Shown here: piece after piece, positions 54,426 to 62,820 of the stretch
Numbering within the stretch: the first letter of the stretch is position 1
How the letters are laid out: every line of letters starts with the position of its first letter
NCBI RefSeq assembly: GCF_036416795.1
Contig: NZ_CP143867.1
Coordinates: forward strand, 1,922,001 to 1,986,000
Direction: 5' to 3'
DNA: 64,000 nt
Source: Bacteroides sp. MSB163
GTDB taxonomy: Bacteria; Bacteroidota; Bacteroidia; Bacteroidales; Bacteroidaceae
Made by a program: the position numbers and the translations under genes
The notes under the pieces: model-generated
What the model saw: only the letters and a program-made list of their open reading frames with translations
The model's database searches: none
What the model was told of the DNA's origin: nothing

Positions 54426-54842
54426 AATTGTGATTGTTTTAGTTAGGTATTCTGATGTATCCCGCTGCCTGTGGGGATGCGGCTCATCCGCTACTTTTAT
54501 TTCATTAGACTATGGTATACTTTGCAGATAACTATAGTTAAACGAATTAGTATTAGGCAACAAAGGTAATAAGAATAGACAGAAAAAGAAATAAAAGTAG
54601 TAGGGATTATTTCTTTCTGGTGAAAACGGGCTAATTATAAGTGGGATACCAACGATGACATGAAATTAACTGTTTTTTTAGTCCTCGATTAAGGCTATAT
54701 TATACTATTAATTAATCGTAGCTCTTTACATTTGTACTTGTCTAAATGGTGCCATTAAGGCTTTAAGTAAAAAGATTATTTATCAAGTATTCTTATTCTA
54801 TGAGGTGGGAAACTTGAGTAAATTATTAATAGGAAAATAGAT
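54426..54842. other. AT-rich leader region of the NVEALA operon
   Basis: No gene seen. A -7 box TACATTTG (54727-54734) on the plus strand lies about 110 bp before the ATG at 54843 and is the best promoter candidate for the operon; a good -33 is missing. Confidence 0.5.
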
Positions 54843-56632
54843 ATGCTACGATTCGTTTCAACTATTATACTTTGCGGAGTGCTTTGCAGTACTTTTATAG
54901 ATTATGGAGCAAATGATTGTTTCTTCCTGCTCTTCCCTTTTGCGGAAAGTGTGGGGATAGCGGGTTTGTGGGCATTCGCATTGTCGGTGATGAAAGAGAA
55001 TCGTTTCCGTTTTACTTTCCGGACGGACTGATTACCGGAGGGGTTATTTATTATTTGGTCAGGTATGATTATCAGCTGCATTTAGCCGATTGGAAGGTGA
55101 TTTATGTGGCTTTGCTATTATTGCTGTGGTATATAGTACGGATTCTTTTTTCCTCTCCGCAGGTATCAAAAAAGATGTTATCGGTGGGAATAGTCGGAAT
55201 TGGTTGTCTGTTGGCGGGTTGGGGGCTATTACAACTTTATGGTTTTTGCCATTCCAACCATTTTCTATATCGCATCACCGGACCGTTTTTCAATCCCGGA
55301 CCTTATTCGGGCTATCTGGCGATGCTGCTTCCTGTCTGTCTGCACCATCTGTTATTGGCTAAAGGTTGGCAACGCTACTGTTGGTGGGGAGCATTCGCTC
55401 TGATGCTTTGCATTATTCCTGCTGCTATGAGCCGTTCGGCATGGGTGGCGATAGTTGTCAGTCTGCTGTGGGTATTGGGGACGCATAAGGATTGGTGGAC
55501 AGTGTCTATAAACTATGCAAAGCAAATGCCTCATAAAGCGGCAGGATATGTGACTTCTGTCTGTATTCTTGTAATGTTAGCTTGCGTACTGCTTTTCTAT
55601 TTGAAGGCGGATTCAGTACGAGGAAGACTTTTTATCTGGAAGAATACTTGTACCGCCATAGCGGAACAGCCGTTCATTGGTTATGGTCCAGGCAGCTTCC
55701 AGATGGTATATGGTAATGCGCAGGCTGCTTATTTTGGAGCAGGTAATGGTACGATGGAAGAAAAGAGAGTTGCAGGCTACGCTGAATATGCTTTTAATGA
55801 ATATTTGCAATCTTTGGTGGAGGGTGGAGGCATGTTGCTGTTGTTAATGCTATTGTTTGGTATATCAGTCTTCAGACAAGGGCTTACTTATAAGTGATAC
55901 GGTTTTTGTGGTGCATTGTTCTCGCTGGCGGTATTCGCCTTTTCCTCTTATCCTTTGCAAATACTTCCTTTTGGCATAGCGGGTGTTATATTTTCAGCAG
56001 CATGTATATCAGGGGAAGAGAAGGATATGCGAACAGGGAAAAAGAGGAATTTGTTGGCATTAACTTTTTCGGTATTGCTCTGTGGTGGTGCTGGAATAGC
56101 TCTCCACAAGTTACGTGGCCTGAATGAAATTGGTGAGCGATGGTATAATGCGAATGTGTTATTTTATAGTCATGTGTATGATGCTGCCTCTAAAGGCTAT
56201 GAATGCCTTTACTCCTGTTTGAATTATCATCCGGAATTTCTGATGAATTATGCCGGTTCGCTTTATTCCGAAGGTAAACCTTTGGAAGCCTGTAAAATAT
56301 TGGAACGTGCAAAACAGATAAGTTGCAACTCTGAGGTCTGGAATGTACAGGGGTGCTATTATCAGTCGGCAGGCTATTATCGGTCAGCTGAATACTGTTT
56401 TGAACAATCGTTACAGCTAGTTCCGGAGCGACTTTATCCTTATTATTTGTTGGCAAAGCTTTATGCTGAACCTAAGTTTTTGAATCAAGAAAAAGCGAAG
56501 CAAATGGCTACCATTGTCATAACTAAGTCTCCCAAAGTGTATTCCAAAGCCGTTGATGAGATGAGGCAAGAAATGGTGCTGTTGCTAAGCTGTTATAAAT
56601 TAATTATTAATTTTAAAATGAAGAGATTATGA
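54843..56632 (+). pseudogene. O-antigen ligase (Wzy_C)-like protein with TPR tail, frameshifted and interrupted
   Basis: The reading starts at 54843 (MLRFVSTIILCGVL, membrane helices). Near 55005-55010 the frame must shift by one to continue (FPDGLITGGV); loss of one T from a T-run explains this. The second part has the O-antigen-ligase block GPFFNPGPYSGYLAM, AAMSRSAWVAI and FIGYGPGSFQ. A TGA at 55895-55897 interrupts it, after which the same frame continues (YGFCGALFSLAVFAF) to TPR-like repeats and a stop at 56632. The intact protein would have about 595 residues and fits Bacteroides O-antigen-ligase/TPR proteins. The 3' end overlaps the peptide gene by 4 bp, so it was translationally coupled. 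Confidence 0.8.
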
Positions 56633-57009
56633 AGAAAAATTTGAAATTGATCGTATTTGCGGTTGTGTTGTGCGCGGTATCTGCGCTGAATGTAAAAGTC
56701 GTGTTGGATACAGAACACTCCGGTGATTTGGCGTTGACATCGTTGGCGGCAATTGGTGAAGGTAATTCGGGTGAAGGTGGAGAAGGTGGAGGGGGGGATG
56801 ATTATGGTCCGTGTGGTACTAATATTACTGGTGATGTATCGATGCAAGATTGTCGTGGTGTGAAAATGTATGCTCGCGTTACTATTACTTATACATGTGA
56901 AGGTCAAGGCTTAGGCATCTGTAGTGATGGGGTTGAGTATTATTTCTATGATTGTGAAGGTAGCGTGATAAAACATGATGAGTATATTACTACTAAAAGT
57001 TGTAAATAA
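56629..57009 (+). CDS. NVEALA-like exported Cys-rich peptide
   Basis: The product is 126 residues. The start KKNLKLIVFAVVLCAVSALNVK is a signal-like helix. It is followed by DLALTSLAAIGEGNSGEGGEGG, the same plan as NVEALA proteins (leader, DLAL-x-NVEALA, Gly/Glu-rich spacer). A mature part with seven Cys (positions about 62-125) ends in KSCK. A cleavage site after LAAIG could release a compact Cys-rich peptide. Function of the family is unknown. The gene overlaps its neighbours by 4 bp upstream and 1 bp downstream, so it is embedded in the operon. Confidence 0.78.
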   Translation: MKKNLKLIVFAVVLCAVSALNVKVVLDTEHSGDLALTSLAAIGEGNSGEGGEGGGGDDYGPCGTNITGDVSMQDCRGVKMYARVTITYTCEGQGLGICSDGVEYYFYDCEGSVIKHDEYITTKSCK

Positions 57010-58256
57010 TGATAGGAATCAAATATTCTGTAATTAGAAAAATAGCGTTTTGTATTCTGCCGGTTATTTTGTTTTCATGTAAATATGAAAATCGTATCGT
57101 AGAAAGAGGTGCAATATTTGTAGCTAATCTAGACAGTACATGTACATCTGAATTCAAGTATTCTAATCTTTATAGAAAAGTAATGGCTATTGCCTTAGAT
57201 AATAAAGAGGTTATGTTGGTTGAAATAAGCAAAATGCTTGTTTATAAGGATAGGCTGTACTTGTTAGATCGTAAATCGCAAGGAGTATATGCTTTTCAGA
57301 AAGACGGTCGTTTTGTGCGCAAATTCGGTAATTTGGGTGCAGGACCGGATGAGTATGTCAACTGTAGAGACTTTGCGATAAATTCTGATGCCGGTGAAAT
57401 CTATGTATATGATATGGTTAAGCATAGGATTCATAAGTATGACATAATTTCAGGTTCTTATAAGGAGAGTATACAGGTAGATAAGAGTATTGATATTGAT
57501 TATATCACATATAATAGTGGGTATTTGTATGCGGCGCAAACTTCTAACAGAAGTGAAAAAAAAGAGGAAGTCTATTATTTGTTGTACCGGATAGATATTG
57601 AATCGGGGAGGAAGACAGCTCAATGGTTAGATGCGGCATCTTATAATAAAGGCTGGAATGATGAATTAATGCATGGCAATATTTTTTATAATATTAAGGA
57701 GGACGAGGATTTATTTGTTTTAGGTTTGATGGATACTGTTATGTGTATAAAGAAGGCTGAAATACTCCCTTTTTTAGCGATAGAAAGTGAACGGTTGGTT
57801 CAAAAAGAGGATATTCTAGAAGAAGAACAAATACCGACCTCTAATCCAAGAGTGCGTAGTAAGCGTATGATGTCTTTGTTAACTCGTTTGTCTGCCCAGA
57901 ATAAATACTACCAGATATTCAATGTTTTTGAGCATAATTCTATGTTATATTTTAACTGTATGGGTCGAATTAGTTATTTTGTACAATACGATGAGAAAAG
58001 GCGAACGACTTCTACCTATTCACGAATGACAGATGATGTTCTATTCCAAATGATTCCTGACCATTTTCAATTGCCTATATTTTTATCTACAGATAAAACC
58101 GGAGTCTATTATTATGTCCCAAATGAGAATTTGAGCGAATTGAAATATTTTATAGAAGAGAATAATATATCCGAAGAAGTGGTAAATAGGGAAAGTGTAA
58201 AGAAATTAGATGATGATTCAAATCCTGTTATACTCTATTATGAATATAAAGATTAA
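57009..58256 (+). CDS. 6-bladed beta-propeller lipoprotein
   Basis: The product is 415 residues. An SPII signal ends in VILFSC (about Cys24). Propeller blades are visible in LYLLDRKSQGVYAFQKDGRF, the GNLGAGPDEYVN motif typical of Bacteroides '6-bladed beta-propeller' (BF2992-type) proteins, and IYVYDMVKHRIHKYD. It is probably on the periplasmic side or cell surface and may bind the peptide encoded just upstream. The last codons overlap the start of the thioredoxin-like gene (58240). Confidence 0.85.
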   Translation: MIGIKYSVIRKIAFCILPVILFSCKYENRIVERGAIFVANLDSTCTSEFKYSNLYRKVMAIALDNKEVMLVEISKMLVYKDRLYLLDRKSQGVYAFQKDGRFVRKFGNLGAGPDEYVNCRDFAINSDAGEIYVYDMVKHRIHKYDIISGSYKESIQVDKSIDIDYITYNSGYLYAAQTSNRSEKKEEVYYLLYRIDIESGRKTAQWLDAASYNKGWNDELMHGNIFYNIKEDEDLFVLGLMDTVMCIKKAEILPFLAIESERLVQKEDILEEEQIPTSNPRVRSKRMMSLLTRLSAQNKYYQIFNVFEHNSMLYFNCMGRISYFVQYDEKRRTTSTYSRMTDDVLFQMIPDHFQLPIFLSTDKTGVYYYVPNENLSELKYFIEENNISEEVVNRESVKKLDDDSNPVILYYEYKD

Positions 58257-58799
58257 GGGAATATTTCAGGTATTTACTACTGTCTGTATCATGCTACTCG
58301 CATGTATATGCATGAGGAAGAGTCATGATATGGAGAAATCACATGAAAAAATAGTGATGCTATTATCTTATGTAACATACTCTGTAAATATGTTGAAAGA
58401 AGTGTCAATTGAAGGGATAAATTCAGCCGTTTTCCCAGAGAGGAATGCTTTGATATATTGTTTTTCAGAGGATATGTGTGACGAATGTATATATCAAGAT
58501 TTGGCAGAATTATATGAGGCTCAAAAAGAAGTAGGAAAAGATAGGGTTTTACTACTTCCTGCATATAGAACGATTCGTAAAAATCAAATAATCCTTAGAA
58601 ATAGTTTCATAACTTTAGATATATGAATATTTCTCCTGATTCTATTAAGTTTCCATTTCATCGGGAGAACGGATTAGAGCAAAGATTCTTTGTTTTTACG
58701 GATGAAGTTGGAAGAATCAGATCTTTATTTTTTCCTCAAAAGAATAAGCAAGATGTTACGCGTATATATCTTAGCGGTGTAAAGAGGCAAATGAAATGA
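58240..58799 (+). pseudogene. thioredoxin-like Cys protein, frameshifted
   Basis: From ATG 58240 the frame gives an N-terminal membrane/lipoprotein-like segment (VFTTVCIMLLACICMRK) and the motif FSEDMCDECIYQDL (CxxC), ending at TGA 58624-58626. A second frame from 58623 then continues with NISPDSIKFPFHRENGL, RFFVFTDEVGRIRSLFFPQ to the TGA at 58797-58799, which looks like the missing C-terminal half of the same domain. One indel near 58618-58624 splits the gene. The first half could still be made as a short CxxC protein. Confidence 0.6.
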
Positions 58800-59236
58800 T
58801 ATGCGAGATTATCTATGAAGGGGAATCTGGGATTGATCGTACTGTTAGGCGGAGCCTTTACTTAAGTCAAAGTATCAAGAATACGAAGATTGTCATTTAT
58901 TTGCCGGAGTTGGGATGCGCTTCTTGTTATGAGATGCAGTTACAGTTTTTACAATCAACAATTCCCTCTGATATTAAACCGGAAGTTTTTATTGTGGGGA
59001 AGTTTTCTAGTTATCGTGAGCAGAAACTTTTTGAAGAGAAGAGTGGTTTCACAACATATAGAATAGAGAAATCGCTCACAGGTTTTCCTTTATCCATGTT
59101 TGATGAAATTCCTATGACTTTTTTGTTGGGAGAGAATATGATAGGATATGCTTTTTTTGATTCGTCAAAATCAAATACTCTTTCAGACTTGTATTATAAA
59201 TTTGTTATAGAAAAAATGCGTTACATTCGGGAATGA
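58796..59236 (+). CDS. thioredoxin-like protein with CASC motif
   Basis: The product is 146 residues. After about 30 residues, IVIYLPELGCASCYEMQL holds a CxxC site at the position expected for a thioredoxin fold. A later segment, FDEIPMTFLLGENMIGYAFF, supplies the cis-Pro (IPMT) strand. No clear signal peptide is seen at this start, so either an upstream start is missing or the protein is translated as a continuation of the previous gene (the ATGA overlap at 58796-58799). It probably reduces or forms disulfides in the Cys-rich peptide of this operon, by inference. Confidence 0.68.
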   Translation: MICEIIYEGESGIDRTVRRSLYLSQSIKNTKIVIYLPELGCASCYEMQLQFLQSTIPSDIKPEVFIVGKFSSYREQKLFEEKSGFTTYRIEKSLTGFPLSMFDEIPMTFLLGENMIGYAFFDSSKSNTLSDLYYKFVIEKMRYIRE

Positions 59237-59271
59237 AAGAAAAGTGTATTGCCTTAATTCTTTAAGAAATA

Positions 59272-60033
59272 ATGAAGGGAATTTGTTATATCCGAACGCC
59301 TATGAATTTAAAAACTAAACGCATATTGAGGAGAGTCGGCTGGAGCGTCTTCGGATGCTTCGGTCTTTTTCAGATATATGTATTCATCCGGCTTTACCTG
59401 CTGACCTCTTTTGTCATCCCCACCTACTCTATGTCCCCTACTTTGACGGCAGGGGATTACATCATCGCTTTCCTGCGTATCCCCGGTAGGCGAGAAATAA
59501 AGAAAGATGACGTACGCCCCGAGCATTACATTGTGCAGCGGAAAGAGGGAACGCGTGAAGTGCGAAAAGGAGATGTAACGGTGTTTAACTTCCCCTATTT
59601 CCAGGGGGAAGAAAGAATGATTATGGGGTTCGGCCTGTTCTTTTGCAAGCGTTGTGTGGCTACACCGGGAGATACTTACCGCTGGTTGTGGGAGGGAGGA
59701 ACCCATAGCGTATATCTTCCTCATCAAGGAGAGGCAGTGAGAATAGATACCGTGAACTTTCATCACTACAGCCGCTGCATAGAGTATGAGACGGGATTAA
59801 TGCCGAAACTGATGAAAGAGTCTGTGATACATGCTGACACGGTGATGCATAGTTATCGTTTTAGATGCAACTATTACTTTATGCGTGGTGATAACTATGC
59901 GGATTCTTACGATTCACGCTTTTGGGGGATACTACCGGAAGATTTTATTCTGGGAGTAGGGTTGTTTACATGGTTTTCTAAAGAACCGGAAACGGGAAAA
60001 ATCCGTTGGGAAAGAATGTTTAAGAAATTGTGA
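59272..60033 (+). CDS. lepB: signal peptidase I (S26 family)
   Basis: The product is 253 residues. One membrane helix (about 23-47) precedes the catalytic Ser53 in PTYSMSPTL. The Lys general base is Lys126 in FFCKRCVATPGDT, and later boxes are KGDVTVFNFP and FMRGDNYADSYDSRFWGILPE. It cleaves signal peptides at the inner membrane. It is the last gene in the same direction as the NVEALA operon, 35 bp after the thioredoxin-like gene. It may be the dedicated peptidase of that system or the general enzyme; the window cannot decide. A second ATG at 59302 is possible. Confidence 0.9.
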   Translation: MKGICYIRTPMNLKTKRILRRVGWSVFGCFGLFQIYVFIRLYLLTSFVIPTYSMSPTLTAGDYIIAFLRIPGRREIKKDDVRPEHYIVQRKEGTREVRKGDVTVFNFPYFQGEERMIMGFGLFFCKRCVATPGDTYRWLWEGGTHSVYLPHQGEAVRIDTVNFHHYSRCIEYETGLMPKLMKESVIHADTVMHSYRFRCNYYFMRGDNYADSYDSRFWGILPEDFILGVGLFTWFSKEPETGKIRWERMFKKL

Positions 60034-60116
60034 AGTTAATGATTGGCAATTAGTGATAAAGAAAATTTTGATTTGTGGCTTGATACTTGGCTTGCCAACG
60101 GCTTGTTCCGGTTTCA

Positions 60117-61655
60117 TTATCCTGCCCAGTCTTCTCTATCCAGATTCCTGTATCCAATGGCTTCTGCCAAATGTGAGGGCTGTATCAGATCACTGTTTTC
60201 AAGGTCGGCAATGGTACGCGCGACTTTTAGTATACGGTCATAGGCACGGGCGGAAAGATTGAGCCTGTTCATTGCATTTTTCAGCAAGGCAAGACCTTTG
60301 TCATCCGGACGAGCATATAGGGAAAGTAGTTTGCTGCTCATTTGCGCATTACAGTAAACGCCCGGAATATCTGCATACCTGTTTTCCTGAATTTGCCGGG
60401 CAGAGATTACACGCTCTCGTATGCTGGAACTCGCCTCTCCCGGACGAGCATCGGACATTTTCTCAAAAGGTACAGGAACGACTTCGATTTGTAGGTCGAT
60501 GCGGTCAAGTAAAGGGCCGGAGATACGGTTCAGGTATTTTTGTACTTGCCCCGGGCTACATACGCAAGCTTTTGTCGGATGATTGTAATATCCGCAAGGG
60601 CATGGGTTCATAGAGGCTACCAGCATAAAACTGGCAGGATATTCCACATTGCTTCTCACGCGGGAAATGGTGATCTTCCGGTCTTCCAGCGGTTGACGGA
60701 GGACTTCCAGTACGCTGCGATTGAATTCCGGCAATTCGTCCAGAAATAAAATACCATTATGGGCAAGGCTGATTTCTCCCGGTTGTGGATAACTGCCTCC
60801 ACCGGTCATGGCTACTGTAGAGATAGTGTGATGCGGATCGCGGAACGGGCGTTTTGAAATAAGTCCCGTATTGTTTTGCAGTCTTCCTGCCACAGAATGT
60901 ATTTTTGTAGTTTCAAGGCTCTCTCCCAGGGACAGCGGGGGAAGAATGGATGGTAATCTTTTGGCAAGCATGGATTTTCCGCTTCCTGGGGCGCCAATCA
61001 GAATAATATTATGCCCCCCTGCCGCGGCCACTTCCAGTGCACGTTTTACGTTTTCCTGTCCTTTTACATCTGCAAAGTCCAGATCAAAGCTACTTTGTTG
61101 CGCATAAAACTCTTCGCGGGTGTTGACGATGGTAGGAGTGAGTTCCTGCTTCCCATTGAAGAATTCTATTACCTCTTTGATGTTTTCAACTCCATATACT
61201 TGAATCTGATTGACTACTGCCGCTTCAAGAGCGTTCTGTCTGGGTACTATGATTCCTTCGAATCCTAATTCACGTGCTTTGATGGCAATGGGCAGAGCCC
61301 CCTTGATGGGTTGCAGGCTACCGTCAAGGCTCAGCTCGCCCATCATCAGGTAACGGTTCAGCTTATCCGGTTGGATTACTTCTCCGGCGGCAAGCATACC
61401 AATGGCAAGTGGGAGGTCATAGGCGGAACCTTCTTTGCGGATATCAGCAGGTGCCATATTGATGATGATATTGCTGGTAGGTATTCGGTATCCATTCACT
61501 TGTAGTGCGGAAATGATACGTTGGTGGCTTTCTTTGACGGCCGAATCCGGTAGTCCGACAAGATAGAACATACAACCTCTTGAACTATTTACTTCGATTG
61601 TGATGAGGGTTGCGTCAATGCCTTGTACAGCCGCTCCGAAAACTTTGATTAGCAC
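60117..61655 (-). CDS. YifB/ComM-family Mg-chelatase-like AAA+ ATPase
   Basis: The product is 512 residues. An N-terminal ChlI-like/Lon-protease-fold domain (about 1-170) starts LIKVFGAAVQGIDATLITIE. Walker A is LIGAPGSGKSMLAKR (about 218-232) and Walker B is ILFLDELPEF. The sensor region has MLVASMNPCPCGYY with a short Cys pair motif, and the C-terminal helical domain is about 400-512. ComM helicases promote branch migration during transformation in naturally competent bacteria; in Bacteroides the role is unproven. The gene is convergent with lepB. Confidence 0.93.
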   Translation of the reverse strand: MLIKVFGAAVQGIDATLITIEVNSSRGCMFYLVGLPDSAVKESHQRIISALQVNGYRIPTSNIIINMAPADIRKEGSAYDLPLAIGMLAAGEVIQPDKLNRYLMMGELSLDGSLQPIKGALPIAIKARELGFEGIIVPRQNALEAAVVNQIQVYGVENIKEVIEFFNGKQELTPTIVNTREEFYAQQSSFDLDFADVKGQENVKRALEVAAAGGHNIILIGAPGSGKSMLAKRLPSILPPLSLGESLETTKIHSVAGRLQNNTGLISKRPFRDPHHTISTVAMTGGGSYPQPGEISLAHNGILFLDELPEFNRSVLEVLRQPLEDRKITISRVRSNVEYPASFMLVASMNPCPCGYYNHPTKACVCSPGQVQKYLNRISGPLLDRIDLQIEVVPVPFEKMSDARPGEASSSIRERVISARQIQENRYADIPGVYCNAQMSSKLLSLYARPDDKGLALLKNAMNRLNLSARAYDRILKVARTIADLENSDLIQPSHLAEAIGYRNLDREDWAG

Positions 61656-61669
61656 GTGTTTATTAGTGA

Positions 61670-62722
61670 TTAGTGGTGAGTAGTTTTTTTCTTCTCCTTT
61701 TCTTTTTCAGCAATCTCTTTTAGCTTGTTCTCAATTGCTTTTTCATCCAGATTTTTACCTTCTATTCTTCCCGTAGGACTGAGAAGTATGTTGGTAGGAA
61801 GCGTCTGTATGGCAAATTGTTTGATAATCTCTCCGCTCCAGCCGGAGAAATCACAGACTTGTTCCCATTTCAGCGTATCTGCTTTGATGGTTTCCTGCCA
61901 TTTCTTTTTATTAAGATCGAGAGAAATGCCCAGCAACGCGAAGTTCTTATTCTTCTGCTCTTTCTTATAAATACGGCGGAACATGGCATTGTTTGCACGG
62001 CTGACCGTATCCCACGAAGCCCAGAACTGTATGAGCAGGTACTGATCTTTAAAGTTGGAGCGGCTTATATCTTTATCTTCCGCATTGCGTAGTCGGAAGT
62101 AGGGCGCCGATTTCCCTACAGCTACCTTTTCTTCTTCTTCAATCCGCTTCAGCAATGCATCCATAAAGGGACGGTCCTTCAGTTCTCCGGTCATACGGTC
62201 GGCCAGTTTCTGGATTTGTGTCAGATCGGGTTGAGGGTTTTGCACAAAGTATTTATCAAGCAGATAGATACTGACTAATGAAGCAGGATGTTCAGTAATG
62301 AAATTCTCTGCTTTTTCTTCCAAAGCTTTTCCGGACGGGGTACCCAATCCTTTCAGGTCCTGGTTGAAGTCTGTTAATTCTTTATTAGGGGCATTGCCGC
62401 TGATTTGTAAAGAGGATAGTTCGGCCATGGAGCCTTTTATTTGTATTTTATCTCCTTTATTCAGGAAAAGCGGGTACTCCGTTCCATCACTGAATAATAA
62501 GATTGTGGTGACTAACGTATCAGCAGAAAGTGTCGCGGAGAATTTATCTTTTTCGGCAATCAGTGTATCCATGCGGTCATGCATTCTGTCCGCACCATAT
62601 AAGTAGATGGTATCATTCCCCAATCCTTTGATTTCTCCGCTGAGGCTGATACTATCGGTCTTCTTTCCACCACAGGCAGAGAGACCGATTAATAGAAGAT
62701 ATAATAGACAAACGTTCTTCAT
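61670..62722 (-). CDS. TlpA-like lipoprotein (DUF4369 plus AhpC/TSA fold) without CXXC
   Basis: The product is 350 residues from ATG 62722. The SPII signal ends in IGLSAC (Cys17). A DUF4369-like beta domain (about 25-125) is followed by a helical segment and a TlpA/AhpC-TSA thioredoxin fold (about 210-335). At the usual active site the sequence is FWASWDTVSRA, where family members have W-C-x-x-C, so both catalytic Cys are replaced. It cannot do thiol redox chemistry by the standard route; binding or scaffold functions are more likely. It lies 14 bp upstream of yifB on the same strand. Confidence 0.88.
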   Translation of the reverse strand: MKNVCLLYLLLIGLSACGGKKTDSISLSGEIKGLGNDTIYLYGADRMHDRMDTLIAEKDKFSATLSADTLVTTILLFSDGTEYPLFLNKGDKIQIKGSMAELSSLQISGNAPNKELTDFNQDLKGLGTPSGKALEEKAENFITEHPASLVSIYLLDKYFVQNPQPDLTQIQKLADRMTGELKDRPFMDALLKRIEEEEKVAVGKSAPYFRLRNAEDKDISRSNFKDQYLLIQFWASWDTVSRANNAMFRRIYKKEQKNKNFALLGISLDLNKKKWQETIKADTLKWEQVCDFSGWSGEIIKQFAIQTLPTNILLSPTGRIEGKNLDEKAIENKLKEIAEKEKEKKKTTHH

Positions 62723-62764
62723 CTTTAAATACTTTTTTGCGAAAGTACGGCTTTTGCAGATAAT

Positions 62765-62803
62765 AAAAAAGAAATGCCCGACATTTCTCAACGCCGGGCA
62801 TTC
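62765..62803 (-). terminator. intrinsic terminator of the TPR gene
   Basis: On the minus strand AATGCCCGGCGTTGAGAAA pairs with TGTCGGGCATT, followed by a T-rich run, just after the stop at 62821. Confidence 0.72.
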
Positions 62804-62820
62804 TATAGATATTTTTTTAT

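Noticed and set aside
60043..60262. Lipoprotein-like start (KKILICGLILGLPTAC) after lepB
   Set aside because: Uses a GTG start and after about 25 codons runs antisense into yifB, which has a normal C-terminus; at most a fragment.
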